Assembly (NCBI GenBank): GCA_028532985.1
Contig: JANCIK010000007.1
Span: 2,108,001-2,172,000 of the forward strand
Direction: 5' to 3'
Origin: Stropharia rugosoannulata
Lineage: Eukaryota > Basidiomycota > Agaricomycetes > Agaricales > Strophariaceae
DNA: 64,000 nucleotides
This document shows, in pieces, positions 1 through 12,705 of this stretch; position 1 is the first letter of the stretch, and every line of letters begins with the position of its first letter. The notes under the pieces were generated by a model, which worked only from the letters and a program-made list of their open reading frames with translations, made no database searches and had not been told where the DNA came from. Made by a program: the position numbers and the translations under genes.

Positions 1-1812
1 GACGTGAAGTCACAACATGACCACCAACCAGTGGACCGGAGGTGTACGCGGCATGGTTCACGCAGACGCGCAAGGGGTAGAAGGTGCTGGTGCGGGGTGA
101 GCAGGTGAGTGGGTGAGCGGCATGGTGCGTGCGGGGTGCGGTGTGTTGGGAGTGCAAATGTATGCGTCACACTCGTGTCATGTCTCGGGAACCGGCACAG
201 GTACAGCTCCGCGTGGGGGATAGGTGTCGGTGGCCGGAACGGGCTGCTACGGCACGTCGGGAGTGGGGCGTGGCGGCATCGAACATAATGCGTGATGCAA
301 GTTGAATGTAATGTGCGGGGTCTTGATCCTAGGCGTAGGGCTTGAAAGTGGGACTGGGCGCGTGCGCATCAGCCTGTACATTGGGATTGGGGACCCGGGA
401 CGCGGATGGGCCGGGGGCGGACCGTGGACCGCCGGATACGGGATGACTGTAAGTACGAGGAGCGGACATGAATTGTTGTATACTGAAGGCGGGGAGCCGA
501 ATGCACTGCGGACCATTGACCATGGCCGGGTTCTTTTACACGCGTAGGCAGGTGATATTATTACACGAGTCGATGTGCGGGAGCCTGTGCTCAGGATCTG
601 TAGGTGTGGGGGAGGTAATACGACCGAGCTGCAGGATAGTTTGTAGGTACCCCATGTAGTCCGCGCATACACAGTCCAATATGTGGTGCATGTCTATGCT
701 GGCCAGCTAGGTGAGCAGCAAGTCAAGCTGTCGCGTGAAGTACAGACTGTCACGGGTACGCACTGGGGCTGCCTGTACGTGCTGTGGACGATGGTTTCTG
801 AGCTGAGGAAGTCAGCGCCGTAGCCAGCGTAGCCTAGACAATGGAACAGCATGAGGGCGGGAGCCGGGTGATGCGTGAAAGACGCATATGCTACTAGGAT
901 CAGTTGTGTGCTTGGAGGGAAGCCGCCTGGACAACTCATCACGTCTTGCTGGCTGCCTACCTGCGCCTGGCTTGTGCAGATCATCGGGACCCTCCGTCGT
1001 TGCATCATGCACCAAGTGACAAAAGTAAGTACTAAGCCCTGCCTGCCACTTGAGTCCTAGCATAGCTATCATACAACTTTGATGCGCCACTGACCTGCTC
1101 AAAGGTTCAAGAATGTTATAAAAAAAATCTATTTCAGATCCGTCCTTCCGTCCGTCCGTTGATATTGACCACTGGCATCGTGTGTCGGATAGTAAACAAG
1201 CGGTGACTCTCTCAAGTTTCATTTTCTCGAGCTCGTAACCCACCTTGAACTCATACTGCACATGTTACACTATCTTCAATATATGCACACATATTCACAC
1301 CACCTCGGACTCCACCTCTTCAAACAACCATTGTTCTGCCCGAATCTGACCAGCAACGGCTCAGCAACAGTAAACTGAATCTCAAGTACACATGTTTGTC
1401 AATGTGCGACTCTATGGCACGTCTAGGTCCATATTCTACAGCTCGGGCTGCTTGAACTTACCAAAGTCATGCTACGTATCCGCGAATCTTGTAAATACAT
1501 TACAGCAGTCCCTTCTATCGAATCCCCACTGATATATAATTCCCGCATTTCTGGGGCGCTTCGTGACGAGCAACGTGTCGCGCATGGTAATGCAGACATG
1601 GGCACCAGAGGCAAGACTCATAGCTCGACCTACCAGGAGAACAGGAGAGCGGAGAGCTAAGACGGATTGAGGGGTATGCTGCCCCGGCCCCTTCTTGACA
1701 CCACATCTGGTCCCCGCCCACTCGCAACCTCCAGTACTTAGGAGCCACTGTACATGTATGGAAGTTATATATTACAATTACAAGTATCCACACTAGAATT
1801 GACGATACACTG
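1..1812. repeat. 3' flank of HET unit 1 (duplicated segment)
   Basis: No convincing gene is visible here. The segment is the downstream flank of HET copy 1. It recurs in inverted orientation at about 24178-25775 (after HET copy 3) and in the same orientation at about 34018-34637 plus 37158-38400 (after HET copy 4), where a DNA transposon splits it. The short open frames are not conserved as frames between copies, so I treat it as non-coding duplicated DNA. Confidence 0.75.
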
Positions 1813-4050
1813 CTAACGGAAATTTGCCGAAATTACTCTAAAGCCCAGCCGCTTTACATCTGCTCCAGTAAGGGTATATAATTCCTCTGATACATCAAGT
1901 CCGCTATATCGGAGATGTATCTTGTGTGGACCAAGAAGGTCCAAATATTGGGAATATGAAGATGAATTGAGGAGGTTTATGTCTGTGAACCATGTTGTAA
2001 GAGGGTCATGACTAGGATTTGACAGGTCTGGAAGCACAGGTACACCAAGATTGTTGCCAACAGGTATGTAAACCTTGTCATGATCTTGATCAATTTCTGC
2101 TGTGAAAATAGCAAGAAAAATGAAAGGAGGGGCTTCATATAATTTGGGCCTGTCTGGGGGAAGGGTAATGTTTAGGTTTGAAATCCACTCCGATGTGCCT
2201 GCGCTATCATCCAGTGCAGTATATGTTCGGATATTGCTATCATCATAATACTTTGACCAGAGTATACTACTCATAGATATATTGGGTGGGAAGTCATCTT
2301 TGTATGTATTATTGTTGAACAGGGGAATCACCAAGAATGTTGCATGGACTCCCAAATGTGACAGTAGTATTGGCTCCTGCAGATTCACAATGAGTCGGGG
2401 TTCTCTGACCATCTTTGTATGTCCAATGTAGTCACTAATTGTTTCTGGCAGGATGGAAGATCTGTTAGTGTGATTGAAGAGATCCCGAAAGTCGCGCCTG
2501 GAGATCATTACTTGCTGAATCATGCGTCGTAGTGCATTCTCGGACCCCTCACCATATGCAATGGGGATGCTAGCCTCGAGAAGACCCATTAAGGAGTAGA
2601 CTTGATCTTCTCAGGTAACCTTGCGCTTTGCTGCAAGCTCCATGATCCTGCTAATTGGGACTTCGTTGGGAACATTGTTGAGAAGAAAGAGCTCGCTTTG
2701 TGTGATTGAGGTTGCTTTGAAGATTTGGTACTGCACTTCCACTGGGGGCAAAAATTGGTTGTAAATATTGTCAGAATAAAACTCAGGGTCGCGCAGGTGT
2801 GTGTGGAAATTGCCTGGGACTCGAAGCTGTGTCCAGTCGCGATTGTAGAAATGAATGTTGTCGTTTGCCACCAACTCTTGCAGTGTCCATCCCCGCGTGA
2901 ACCACACATCATTTGGGATCTCCGAAAATTCCAGTGTGTCGGCAAGGTATGCAATGCAGACATGCGCCCCTTGATACCATTTGTACATTGAGCGAATGGA
3001 CTCGTCCAGCTCGGCACTGCTCTCCTTGTTTATACACACTGTATCCATCCAGCCAAGTTGCACGCCGTGATCGCGTGCGGCGACGGTGCAGAAATTGTCA
3101 ATCTTGGCATTGCCGCGGGTATTTTGTGCGAGCCCGCGATTGGCCCAGTCATGGAAGAGGACGTCTCCGGCGATGTCACGCAGCCAAGTGTGCGAAAGGA
3201 TTGCGTACTTGGAGAAGCGCCCTACAACCGTATGCAATGCCCGTCTCAGCCGCTTTTCATTTGGATAGGCAGCGCGGATGCGAGTGAGAATTATGTCGAC
3301 CAATGTGCTGCGGTTGACTAGAGTACAACTGCCCCCACTTGAGTCAAAGCTTATCATGCGGATGGGCATCGAGTTGAATACTCTCTTGTTAACTTCTTCA
3401 ACTAACTCGCTGGGAAATGCTAAAGAGAATTTTAATTAGGTGAAAACATGCAAGTGAAACAACACACCATATTCAATTGGATACGGATACACATCTACCA
3501 GATTGGATAAAAGCAAAAATTCCTCCTCGGAGTTCGGATTTGACTCTTTTGGGAGCGTCTGATTTACTGGAGATATTCATGTCAGCAGCGGGCATCATGC
3601 AGATAATAAATATACTACCTTCTTGTGCATCAGCTGTACCCTTCCCTTCGGAATCAACTACTAGGTTTATGAAACTTCCCAGCGTCTTCAAGAGCTGTTG
3701 CCCCTCGGCAGACGCGCACAGGCGGGTAATATCTGTGTCTGAATGCCATTATTTAATCAACATCTAAGAACGCAGCAGCCAAATTGTACTCACTCGGTGT
3801 CGTAGGTCTGAAGAACCCAATCAGACTCGCCAAAAGAGCTGACCCGCCTGCGTTGACGTCTACTCGCCGCTCTTAGCTTTCAAGGTATATCACGATCTTC
3901 CATCACATGCATGTTATTTTACCTGGTGGTTCTAGGTGCGAGGGACCTGGTGATTCTATTCATCGTGGAGGTTGAGATCTGACAATACAGGTGTTGTAAC
4001 GCAGTTTACTCACCTTGAACTGTAGTTGGGGAGTGCGTACTAGAAGTCAT
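1813..4050 (-). pseudogene. HET-domain gene copy 1, with in-frame stop
   Basis: By comparison with the open copies this gene has six exons on the minus strand: 4014-4050, 3923-3955, 3794-3838, 3619-3738, 3468-3566 and 1813-3419. All junctions are GT-AG and phase 1. The last exon holds a HET domain, seen as YAILSHTWL, GWMDTVCINKESS, WFTRGWTLQEL and YSLMGLL..IPIAYGEG. HET domains are linked to non-self recognition and cell death in fungi; that role is inferred here. A TGA at 2611-2613 stands where the other copies encode Arg-Ala, through a 3-bp loss, and removes the GEG region and the C-terminal 265 or so residues unless it is read through. The 57-nt exon 5 of copies 2 and 3 is absent. Outside the stop the frame is intact, so the damage is recent, or the short form is used. 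Confidence 0.85.
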
Positions 4051-5300
4051 TGGGATACGCTGCAGTGATTTCAAAGTGTCTGAGAATGGGGATGCAACGT
4101 GTGACCGTCATGGACGGGATGCATTTATACACATTTCAGAATGCTCTATTCATAGTACATCAGTGTCAGATAAATTTGGATACCTCGAGGTTTTGATCAC
4201 ACATGCGGCGCCGGTGCTGTGCTTATCTCAACAGTTAAATAGACATTTTTATTTGAATGCAAGAGCTGCTTTTCTTTTAGTAGAAATAAACGAACCACAT
4301 AATGAGCTAGTACAATGCTACTACGTATAGTGATACAGGAAATATCAAGTAGTATCTGCCGGGGATAGCACGTCAAGGGGGCCGGCGTACCCAAATAGCA
4401 CAGCACACGTGGGCTTGTGCTTGGGCGTAGGGTATGCGGCGTTCATCAATACTGTCCAACCAGCTATTTTGGGTTGATTATGGGAGGTGGGCGGCGGCTG
4501 CGGTGGCCTGGGACACGTGAGACGGCGGTGCATACAGGTGGCGGCCGAGCACGTCGTGGCTGGGGAAGGGTAGCGCTTCTTTCCTTGGGTGAAGACGGTC
4601 TAGCCTCTACACTGCGCCCTCGAATCCACATAGCACTGACCCAACACTGACCTCACAAGCCGCGCGCACCATGCAAAGATAGTTCTGCGTGCAGTTGCTT
4701 GCGCTTCTGCCCTGCCAGGCTCAACGCGGTCTCTAGCCTTTCCACCAAGCTCATCGGCGCTCGCCCTGGGCAAAGAAATGCACCGACTGGTGTGCGGGGT
4801 GCAAAACCATGAGGACTGCAGGGGATTGGACCAAGATCTCACCGCGAATAGCGTGCGCGTGAGCGTGCAGAGCATGGGTAGAATGATCGAAAAAAGCAAC
4901 AGAAAACGGAGGACAGGCCCGGGTGGTATATTTATATCGTGCGAGAACGAAGCTCTCACCACAAAATAACTTAACATGGTAGGGTGGAGTAGCATGCGTA
5001 TAATTCCACTCCTCAAATGTCGCTTTCTTCTTCTTGTACAGGTATCAAACAACTCGGAATGGGGGCCGAAATATCAATACCAGCTTGTCCAGAGCCCGGT
5101 TATTCTGAATAAAACAACGCCGCACTGTGCAGGACATGAGGGCATTGAGTAAGTGTTCATTCAACGCCGCTACTGCCCCCAAATCGTCCGGGAATCTAGA
5201 GTGTGTGCGCTTCCGTAGAACTAAAGTTCAAACTTGAATAGAATCATACCCGGATACATGCGTGAAAGTACTTGTTTCGACATTCTTTGTCTAATACGGA
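4051..5300. repeat. 5' flank of HET unit 1
   Basis: This is upstream DNA shared with the other HET units at about 9830-10341, 21261-21805 and 62701-63350. It holds the conserved promoter block next to the gene and a further block around 4380-4520. The part near 5160-5290 also recurs at about 15970-16120 and 63240-63350. No gene is supported. Confidence 0.65.
4124..4129 (-). promoter_or_regulatory. TATA box of HET copy 1
   Basis: TATAAA on the minus strand about 75 nt before the start codon at 4050. The same box sits 75-80 nt before the start in the three other copies, within a conserved upstream block. Confidence 0.5.
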
Positions 5301-5940
5301 ATATTTGTCAAGTATGATTGCGAATCAATTGAGTAATTTCCAGTGGTTCCAGTGGCCGTAGATACTAAACCACCAAGAGCAATAAATATGTTCCTAGCGT
5401 TGCTCAGCGCTCACTGATGCATGCACATGAATTTTCATCTATAAATGGCGGGGGGGAAAAGGAAATACGGACCGCACAAATTAGAACTTACGCGTTACTG
5501 GCTGAATGGTCCCGAAACTGAGAAAAAAACAATGTCGTCAATACCGTTTGGAAGATAATGAATCAAAAACGGAGACTACTTTCACTGCGAGGCGATACAG
5601 TTCCGATTCCCATCCTCTGTTTCATCCGGAAGTATCAAATGGTTGAGAGTGAGCAACCTGAAATTCTGTATTCTGCCCGCCCTCCCCGTGTATACACCAC
5701 TGCGTTGCCCACCGGGCGCACCAGCTGGGTGACCCACCGTACCCCCATCCTCCGGAGTTATTATGGCTGCTGGCACATCGGTTTGGCAGGCTGACTGGCT
5801 GCTTGTTCGGTGTCGTTTGGGCCACGGGAGCACGACGGAAATTGTTGATTAGCATCCTGACACTCACTCAATTATTGTGCATGGCAAGTACTCATCTCGT
5901 GGCAGTCAATTACTTAGTGTGCACGGCGCGAATGATGGGC
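5301..5940. other. Unassigned stretch
   Basis: I see no gene here. The opening part recurs near 16120-16210. The rest has no match that I noticed and only short non-conserved open frames. Confidence 0.4.
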
Positions 5941-6860
5941 TCACCGCTCAGGCTAAAGGCTCACCTGCACGACTCACCGGTACCCCTCAGTGAGTCGGTA
6001 TTGATTACATTGCATTGCATTGTCCACCCGCAATGCGCATTAAGACAAAAAGTACGCACCGCCCGCCTGTCCCTACCCTGCCCTCCCCGCCTCATCTCCT
6101 GGCTGGCTGGCTGCTTACGGTGCGGCCTGCATCGACTTGGACGGGCCGGGGCGATGTAGAGGCCACGGGAGCACGTCACGTCAGGGGTTATGACCGGATT
6201 TGTCACTCAAGCTCAAGTATTCATCTTGTTGGACTCAAGTACTCGTACCGCTTCAAGTTCCTCACTGTGCACTGTGCTCGCGACGGCCTCACTGCTCAGG
6301 GCTCACCTTGTCCATCCGCAGTGCGCATTAAGACAAAAAGTACATACAGCCCGCCCGTCCCTGCCCTGCATTGCCGTATCCTACCCTGCCATCCTCAAAT
6401 TTCTCCCATCTCCCGCATCTAGCGCGTCGAGGGCCAAGCGAAAGTAACGCGCGAGAAAGAGGATTGAGTTAGGAGCGAGCGGGAAAAGCGAGAGGGACGA
6501 GGGAACGAGCCGACTGAGAGGGACTTGCAGACCCGGGACCGCCGGATACAGGGAGAGGAGCGGACAAGCGGTATGAGCGAACGGAGGTGGAAGTGGGCTG
6601 CTGAGGGCTGAAGGCGGGGTGCGGGGTACGGAGGGAACTAGTGACCATGGCTGGGTTCATGTACACGCGCAGGCGGGTACAGGCACACTGATGATCGGGA
6701 GCCCGTTGTGGGCGATGGTACGGGAGGTACGAATAGTTCGCGCATACACGGAAGGTAGGGGTTTGCAGCGCGCATGAGTAGTTCGCGCACACGCGTCCGC
6801 GGAAAGCTCATGCTGTGAAGGATGCGGCGCGAGACAATACCGGCCAGCTAGGGGAGGTGG
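5941..6860. repeat. Dispersed repeat, copy at 16300-17030
   Basis: Long stretches recur near 16300-17030, including a run around a direct repeat of CATTGCATTG and a purine-rich part near 6470-6560. Within this copy a block around 6030-6060 is partly repeated at 6320-6350. The reading frames are not kept between copies, so it is non-coding. Confidence 0.6.
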
Positions 6861-8480
6861 GCAGCCGTGTGGTGGACTGGGACACGACGTCAGACGGCGG
6901 TGCATACAGCAAGTCATGCATGGTGAGTGAATGTGAGAGTGAGTGAGAGTGAGAGGGACATGGTCGGGAGGAGAAGCAGAGTGGCAGGGATGGGGAGGTA
7001 AAGACGGCACTGATGAGACTGCTGGCTATGACTTCAATATTGTCAGCAAATGAACCAGGAGCAGGGGCCGTACGGGGCGGCGTCACATGCATGCACGTAC
7101 AGGACACGGCATGTATGGCAAGTTTGTACTTGCCCCAGGCAAGCCAATGGGACGGGCTCCGGAACGGCAGGGCGTACTCGTTCCGGGCATCGCCACCAAC
7201 TCATTCATGAATCAGCAGAGCCTCGAGGCTTGAGAAGCCCAACAACATGCAGGACGAATAACGCGATTTGTGGACTGATCCGATTCCCAACACCGTCTGC
7301 GGCTCCGCCCTTCAGATTTTCAGAGGCTGCCCCGCCATTGAGGTTGAGTCCTGACTGCACGCCGCGTCCTCCGGGACAACTGCCGGCACCTCAGCATAGT
7401 CTAGTTGCTATGGCTTAGTAGCTTAGGGAATGTTGGCTTGGGGAATATTTAGGGCTCACCTTTGTTCACTAGGGCTTCCAAAGGGTTGTCATGCAAGAGT
7501 CATGCATGGCAGGAGGTGGTCAGGCACTACGAGCGCGCTTTGACTTGTTCGAGCCCTCTGCTGGGGCGGAGGTGGGGTTGGAGCGCCCCGGGCTTTTGGT
7601 GTATTAATACTCAATTTGGTGCACATGTCCCTGCCTTTCTCGACCTCAACCCAGAAGCCATCTACCACCAACACAGACTCGAGTCTTAGAGTACGTGAAT
7701 TCAAGCCATGCCTGAAAGACACTTGGTCGGCCGTTTCGGGAGAAGGTCAGAGCGGGAGTAGGTGAGAGTGAGAGTGAAAAAGGGGGAGAGGCAGAGATCG
7801 ACTCGCGGGAGCGTACGGCGGATGGCGCGGGGCTGAGCGTGCGAATGAGAGCAGCGTGTACACGTGACGCAAGGTATTTATTTAAGATGCACCAGCAAGG
7901 GAGGGACCGTGCGGGCCGGCATCACGGTGGGCAGCTACTGTAGGAGCCAGCGCACGTACGAACGGATGTAGAGGAGGGGTCGAGTTGCCTGCCACATACC
8001 TTGTACTTGCCCCAGGCAAACCAAAAGGACGGGATCCCTGGCAGAAGCAGGCGTGGCGGCTGTACTCGTGAACAGCGAGGCTCGAGCAGCCCAAGACCGT
8101 GCAGGTCGAATAATGCGACGTGTAGGCTGATCCCAGCACCATTACCCTTCAGCTTCCTCAGCCCACACTCGAGGCACAAGACGAACACAACAACCATCCC
8201 CCGTCCGCTTCCAGTCGCAATCTCAGACCAGTGAGCACCCGTCGTCTGCACACTGCACAAGACCTAGTCTGGGACCCATTGTACCCGCCTTCCCTTCCTT
8301 TCCCTTCACACGGACTTACGCTAAAAGTGCGCGGTCGTCACAGTCATCACCGTATTAGTAGAGGCAAAATTAGGTCCGAAATCACATCCAAAAAGATGAA
8401 AAACATATATAAACCGTATGCATTCCTGCAAAATACCTAGTCACGGAGTGTACCTGTAGCTAAAGACACTGCGAGTATAT
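6861..8480. repeat. Dispersed GC-rich repeat, several copies
   Basis: Blocks at about 7120-7260 and 7990-8130 resemble each other and recur at about 17710-17850 and 19370-19510, and inverted at about 32690-32800. The common core includes GCCAATGGGACGG or close variants. No conserved coding frame is present. Confidence 0.55.
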
Positions 8481-8690
8481 GTCGCAAGAGTAGCTGTGAA
8501 TTAATCTATAGTCTTGAATAGCTGCAAGGACGCGTCACGGACTCGTTATAATGTTGCACGGACGTACAGCTAATTGCACGGACTTGGCACAGATTTACAG
8601 CTGCTTGCACGGATTTTGCACGGACGCACGGATGTGCCACGGACTTTTTATTGGTGCCCGTCCCTGGGCACCAATAATGATCAAAATGTA
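8480..8690. repeat. GCACGGAC short repeats ending in a perfect hairpin
   Basis: The motif GCACGGA recurs many times between about 8540 and 8640. It is followed by a perfect hairpin at 8650-8675, with a 10-bp stem ATTGGTGCCC and a 6-nt loop. The DNA after it continues into a repeat that also occurs at about 20610-21260, where the 8480-8680 part is not present in the same form. This looks like the end of a transposable element with subterminal repeats, but no opposite end was found. Confidence 0.45.
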
Positions 8691-9360
8691 TTTACTTGAT
8701 TGATAAGGGACTTGCCGCACTCAGCCACTGGTGCTCATCCACCGACGTTTTCAACGAATTCAATATGCTTACCATAAATTTCAGAGGCCTCGCTCCACCA
8801 CAGAGCACGTTGACAAGACATTGGTGAGTATGGTAAATCCCTTTTACATGTCAAGTGAACCACTGCACTCATCCACCAAGCGTTTATGCCGCAGTGCGGA
8901 CACGACTGCTACACAAGTTAGACACTGAGTGTTACTAACCCGGCTCAGATTACATAGTAGACTTACTGAATGTCCAACACCAATGATCACTGTTCAGTTG
9001 ACTTGCCCCTGGGCCTGGTCCAGCACGGGGTTAACTGAATACCTGCAGACGAGGGAGGTCAGATCCTGTTATACCGTAACAATTGCTCACTTATATTCCG
9101 GATTCGGCACGCGCAATGCAGCGGAGCCCCGGAAGTGGTCTCGTAGACGGCTGCAAGTGCACGAAAACGCACAGCGCTCGTTCTTTGTGGTGCGCCTGAT
9201 CTCGTGCGCAGACCGCAGCGCGACACCGATGATCACCTGCGAAGTAAAGTAAACGAGCCAGGTCATCGCGGCTGAGCCAACAGCGCCGCGCGGGAACGTA
9301 GCCAGCCACGGCGGCTACATAAGCCTTGTATGTAGTCGCTAGGATGCGCAACATTGCTGT
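8690..9360. repeat. Dispersed repeat, copy at 20600-21260
   Basis: The segment is closely similar to 20600-21260 over most of its length, in the same orientation. The neighbouring HET unit follows both copies at a similar distance, so the repeat is probably part of one larger duplicated block that includes HET copies 2 and 3. Confidence 0.65.
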
Positions 9361-10341
9361 AAAAGACTACGGCGTGCCGTGCGTGCGCCTGAGTTACGAC
9401 CCATGCTCCGTAAGCTCATTGTGCGTGATCTGATCATCTTAGTCTAATGCCCTGCAGTCCCCATCGGTGCGGGCACCACGCACCAGCCGGTGCTCCTCTC
9501 TACCCCCAGCCCGAGCGCGAATCTGCTTAATGGAATGGGTAGAGAACGCGTCGAGCTTGGCGGGGTCCAGGCAGATGCTCACGCAGAAATATCTTTGTGC
9601 AGTGCGCGCGGCTTGTAAAACCACTGGCCAGGAAGCTATCCCGTCACTATGCTGTGGGACCAGGAGAAAGTTAAAATACAGGGAGAATAAGAAAGGAAAA
9701 CACCTGTGGCTTATGAATCTACGACTAGCACTAGCACCGCCTCCTTTCCCTAGCCATGACGGGCTCTGCCTCGCGCGGTACAGCTTAACATATCAAATCA
9801 ATACTCTAGGGCCGACAGTAAGATAACGTCTGCACACGCCAGCTTGAATTCCTACATGTACCACCGTCTCACGTGTCCCAGCCCATCGCAGCCGCCAACC
9901 TCCCATAATAGCTGTCTGGCCGGTATTGATGAACACCGCAATCCCTACACCCAATCGCAAGCCCACGCGTGCTGTGCTATTTGGGTACGCCGGCCCACTT
10001 GACATGCTATGCCCGGCATACAATACTACTCAGTATTTTCTGTATCAAGCTATGTATAGTAGCATTGTACTGGCTCATTCTTTGGTTCATTTCGTTCTCA
10101 TCTATTCCTACAAAAAAGCAAAGCAGTTTTTGTATTCGAGTAAAATTTTCTATTTAACTGTTGAGATAAGCACAGCACCAGTGCCGCATGTGTGATCAAC
10201 ATCTCGATGTATCAAAATTTGTTTGACACTGATGCACTATGAATAGAGCTTTCTAAAATGTGTATAAAGGAACCCCGCCCATGACGGCCACAGACTGCAT
10301 CCCTATTCTCAGACACGTTGACATTGCTGCTGTGTAATTCA
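9361..10341. repeat. 5' flank of HET unit 2
   Basis: From about 9830 this is the upstream block shared by all four HET units. It includes a TATAAA at 10263-10268, about 75 nt before the start codon at 10342. The part before 9830 has no gene that I can support. Confidence 0.6.
10263..10268 (+). promoter_or_regulatory. TATA box of HET copy 2
   Basis: TATAAA about 75 nt before the start codon, at the same place as in the other HET copies. Confidence 0.5.
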
Positions 10342-12705
10342 ATGACTTCTAGTACGAGATCCCTAACTCCAGGTCAAGGTGAGTAGATTGAGTTAAAAAA
10401 CATCTGTCATCAGATCAAAGCTAAGCCTCCACGGTGAACAGAACCACCAGGTCCCTCGCATCTGAAATCAGCTGGTGAATGAGATTCATATAATGGATGG
10501 TTTCCATATACCTTGAAAGCTAAGAGCAATGAGTAGACGTCAATGAACGCGGGTCAGCTCTTTTAGCGAGTCTGATTGGGTTCTTCCGACCTACGATACC
10601 AGGTGAGTACAATTTGGCTGCTACGTTCTTAGAGGTTAGTCAAATAATGGCATTCAGACGCAGATATTAAACGCCTGTGCGCGTCTGCCGAGGGGCAACA
10701 GCTCTTGAAGACGCTGGGCAATTTCTTAAACTTAGTGGTCGACTCCGGAGGAAATGGTACAACCGATGCGCAAGAAGGTACTGTATGACCCCTTGTCTAT
10801 GCACATTTTATGTACCTAACTAGCTCTAGTAATCGACACTTCTGTGTCCCAAATAGAGGAGCATTTCAGTGAAGAATACCGGTCCAGTAATTATATTTGT
10901 TATTTAAATGATAACCGATGCTGACATGAATATATGATCCAGCTGATGAGACGCTCGCAAAAGAATCAATCTCGAACTCTGAGGAGGAATTTATCCTTTT
11001 ATCCAATCTGGTAGATGTGTATCCAAATGAATATGGTGTGTCGTTGAACTTGCATGTTTTAACCTAATTAAATGTTTCTTTAGCATTTCCCAGCAAGTTA
11101 GTGGAAGAAGTTAGCAAGAGAGTATTCAACTCGATGCCAATCCGCATGATAAGCTTTGACTCAAATGGGGGCAGTTGTACTCTAGTCGAACGCAGCACAC
11201 TAGTCGATATCATTCTCACCCACATACGCACTGCCTATCCAGGAAGACGGGAACTCAGACAGAAATCAAGGGAGCCCTTTGATCTGTATGTGCTTGTACG
11301 GGACTTCTGTAAGTATGCAATCCTTTTACACACTTGGCTTCGTGGCATCTCCAGAGATGTCCTCTTCCACGACTGGGCCAGCCGCGGACTCCCACAGAAT
11401 ACCCGTGGAAATTCCAAGATTGATAATTTCTGCACCGTTGCCGCACGCGATCATGGCGTGCTATTTGGCTGGATAGATACAGTGTGTATAAACAAGGAGA
11501 GCAGCGCCGAGCTGGACGAGTCCATTCGTTCAATGTACAAATGGTATCAAGAGGCGCACATCTGCATTGCATACCTATCCGACACATTGGAGTTTGCGGA
11601 GATCCCAAATGATGTGTGGTTCACACGGGGATGGACACTGCAAGAATTGGTGGCAAACAGCAACATTCATTTCTACAACTGCGACTGGACACAGCTTCGA
11701 GTCCCAGGCAATTTTGATGCACACCTGAGCGACCCTGAGTTTATTTCTCAGAGCAAAGAGATGGACCCTTGCATCCGACAGCCGATGGCAGTGGAAGTGC
11801 GTTACCAGATTTTCAAGGCAACGTCAATTACAGAGAGAGAGCTAGAATTTATGAACCGGGTTGCCACCGCAGTCCCGATCTGCAGGATCATGGAGCTTGC
11901 AGCAAGGCGCAAGTTTACACGTACAGAAGACCAAGTCTACTCCTTAATGGGTCTTCTCAGGGTTAGTATCCCCATTGCATATGGTGAGGGGTCCGAAAGT
12001 GCACTACGACGAATGATTCAGCAAGTAATGATCTCCAGATGCAACTTTCGGGATCTCTTCAATCACACTAACAAATATTCCATCCTGCCAAAGACAATTA
12101 TTGACTACATTGGACATACAAAGATGGTCGGAAAACCCCAAATCGCCACGCAGGAGCCAATACTACTGTCACATTTAGGAGTCCATGCAACATTCTTGGC
12201 AATTCCCCTCTTCAACAAAGATAAATACAAAAACGACTTTCCACCCAATATATCTATGAGCAGTATACTCTGGCCATCTTCTGATTTCATTCCACCAACA
12301 TATACTGCATTGGATGATAGTGCAGACACATCAGAGTGGATTTCAAACCTAAACATCACCATTCCCCCACAAACGACCCACACAGATGAAAACCCTTCTT
12401 TCATTTTCCTTGCTATTCTTATGGCAGTCATAGATCATGGTCATGACAAGGTTTACATACCTGTTGGAAACAATCTTGGTGTACCTGTGCTACCAGATCT
12501 GGTAAATCCCAGTCATGACTCCGTCACAACACAATTTACAGATATAAAACCCCTTACCTCATCTAAATATTCCGGGGACTTTGGTCCACAACAGATACAT
12601 CTCCGATATAGCAGACTTGGTGTATCGAAGGAAGGTTTATATACCCTTACTGGAGCAGAAGCAAAGCGGCTAGGCTTCAGAGTAATTTCAGCATATTTCT
12701 GTTAG
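10342..12705 (+). CDS. HET-domain protein, copy 2 (668 aa, seven exons)
   Basis: Likely a heterokaryon-incompatibility type protein, a family tied to non-self recognition and cell death; that function is inferred from the domain. Exons: 10342-10378, 10442-10474, 10558-10602, 10658-10777, 10830-10886, 10943-11035 and 11084-12705. Every junction is GT-AG in phase 1 and the total of 2007 nt is one open frame ending at TAG. The first 128 residues form an N-terminal region of small exons that I do not recognise. The HET domain follows, with GWIDTVCINKESS, WFTRGWTLQEL and YSLMGLL..IPIAYGEG. The usual S of the SHTWL motif is L in this copy (YAILLHTWL). Copies 1, 3 and 4 support the exon plan. The start codon is chosen because it is conserved in all four copies about 75 nt after a TATA box. 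Confidence 0.85.
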
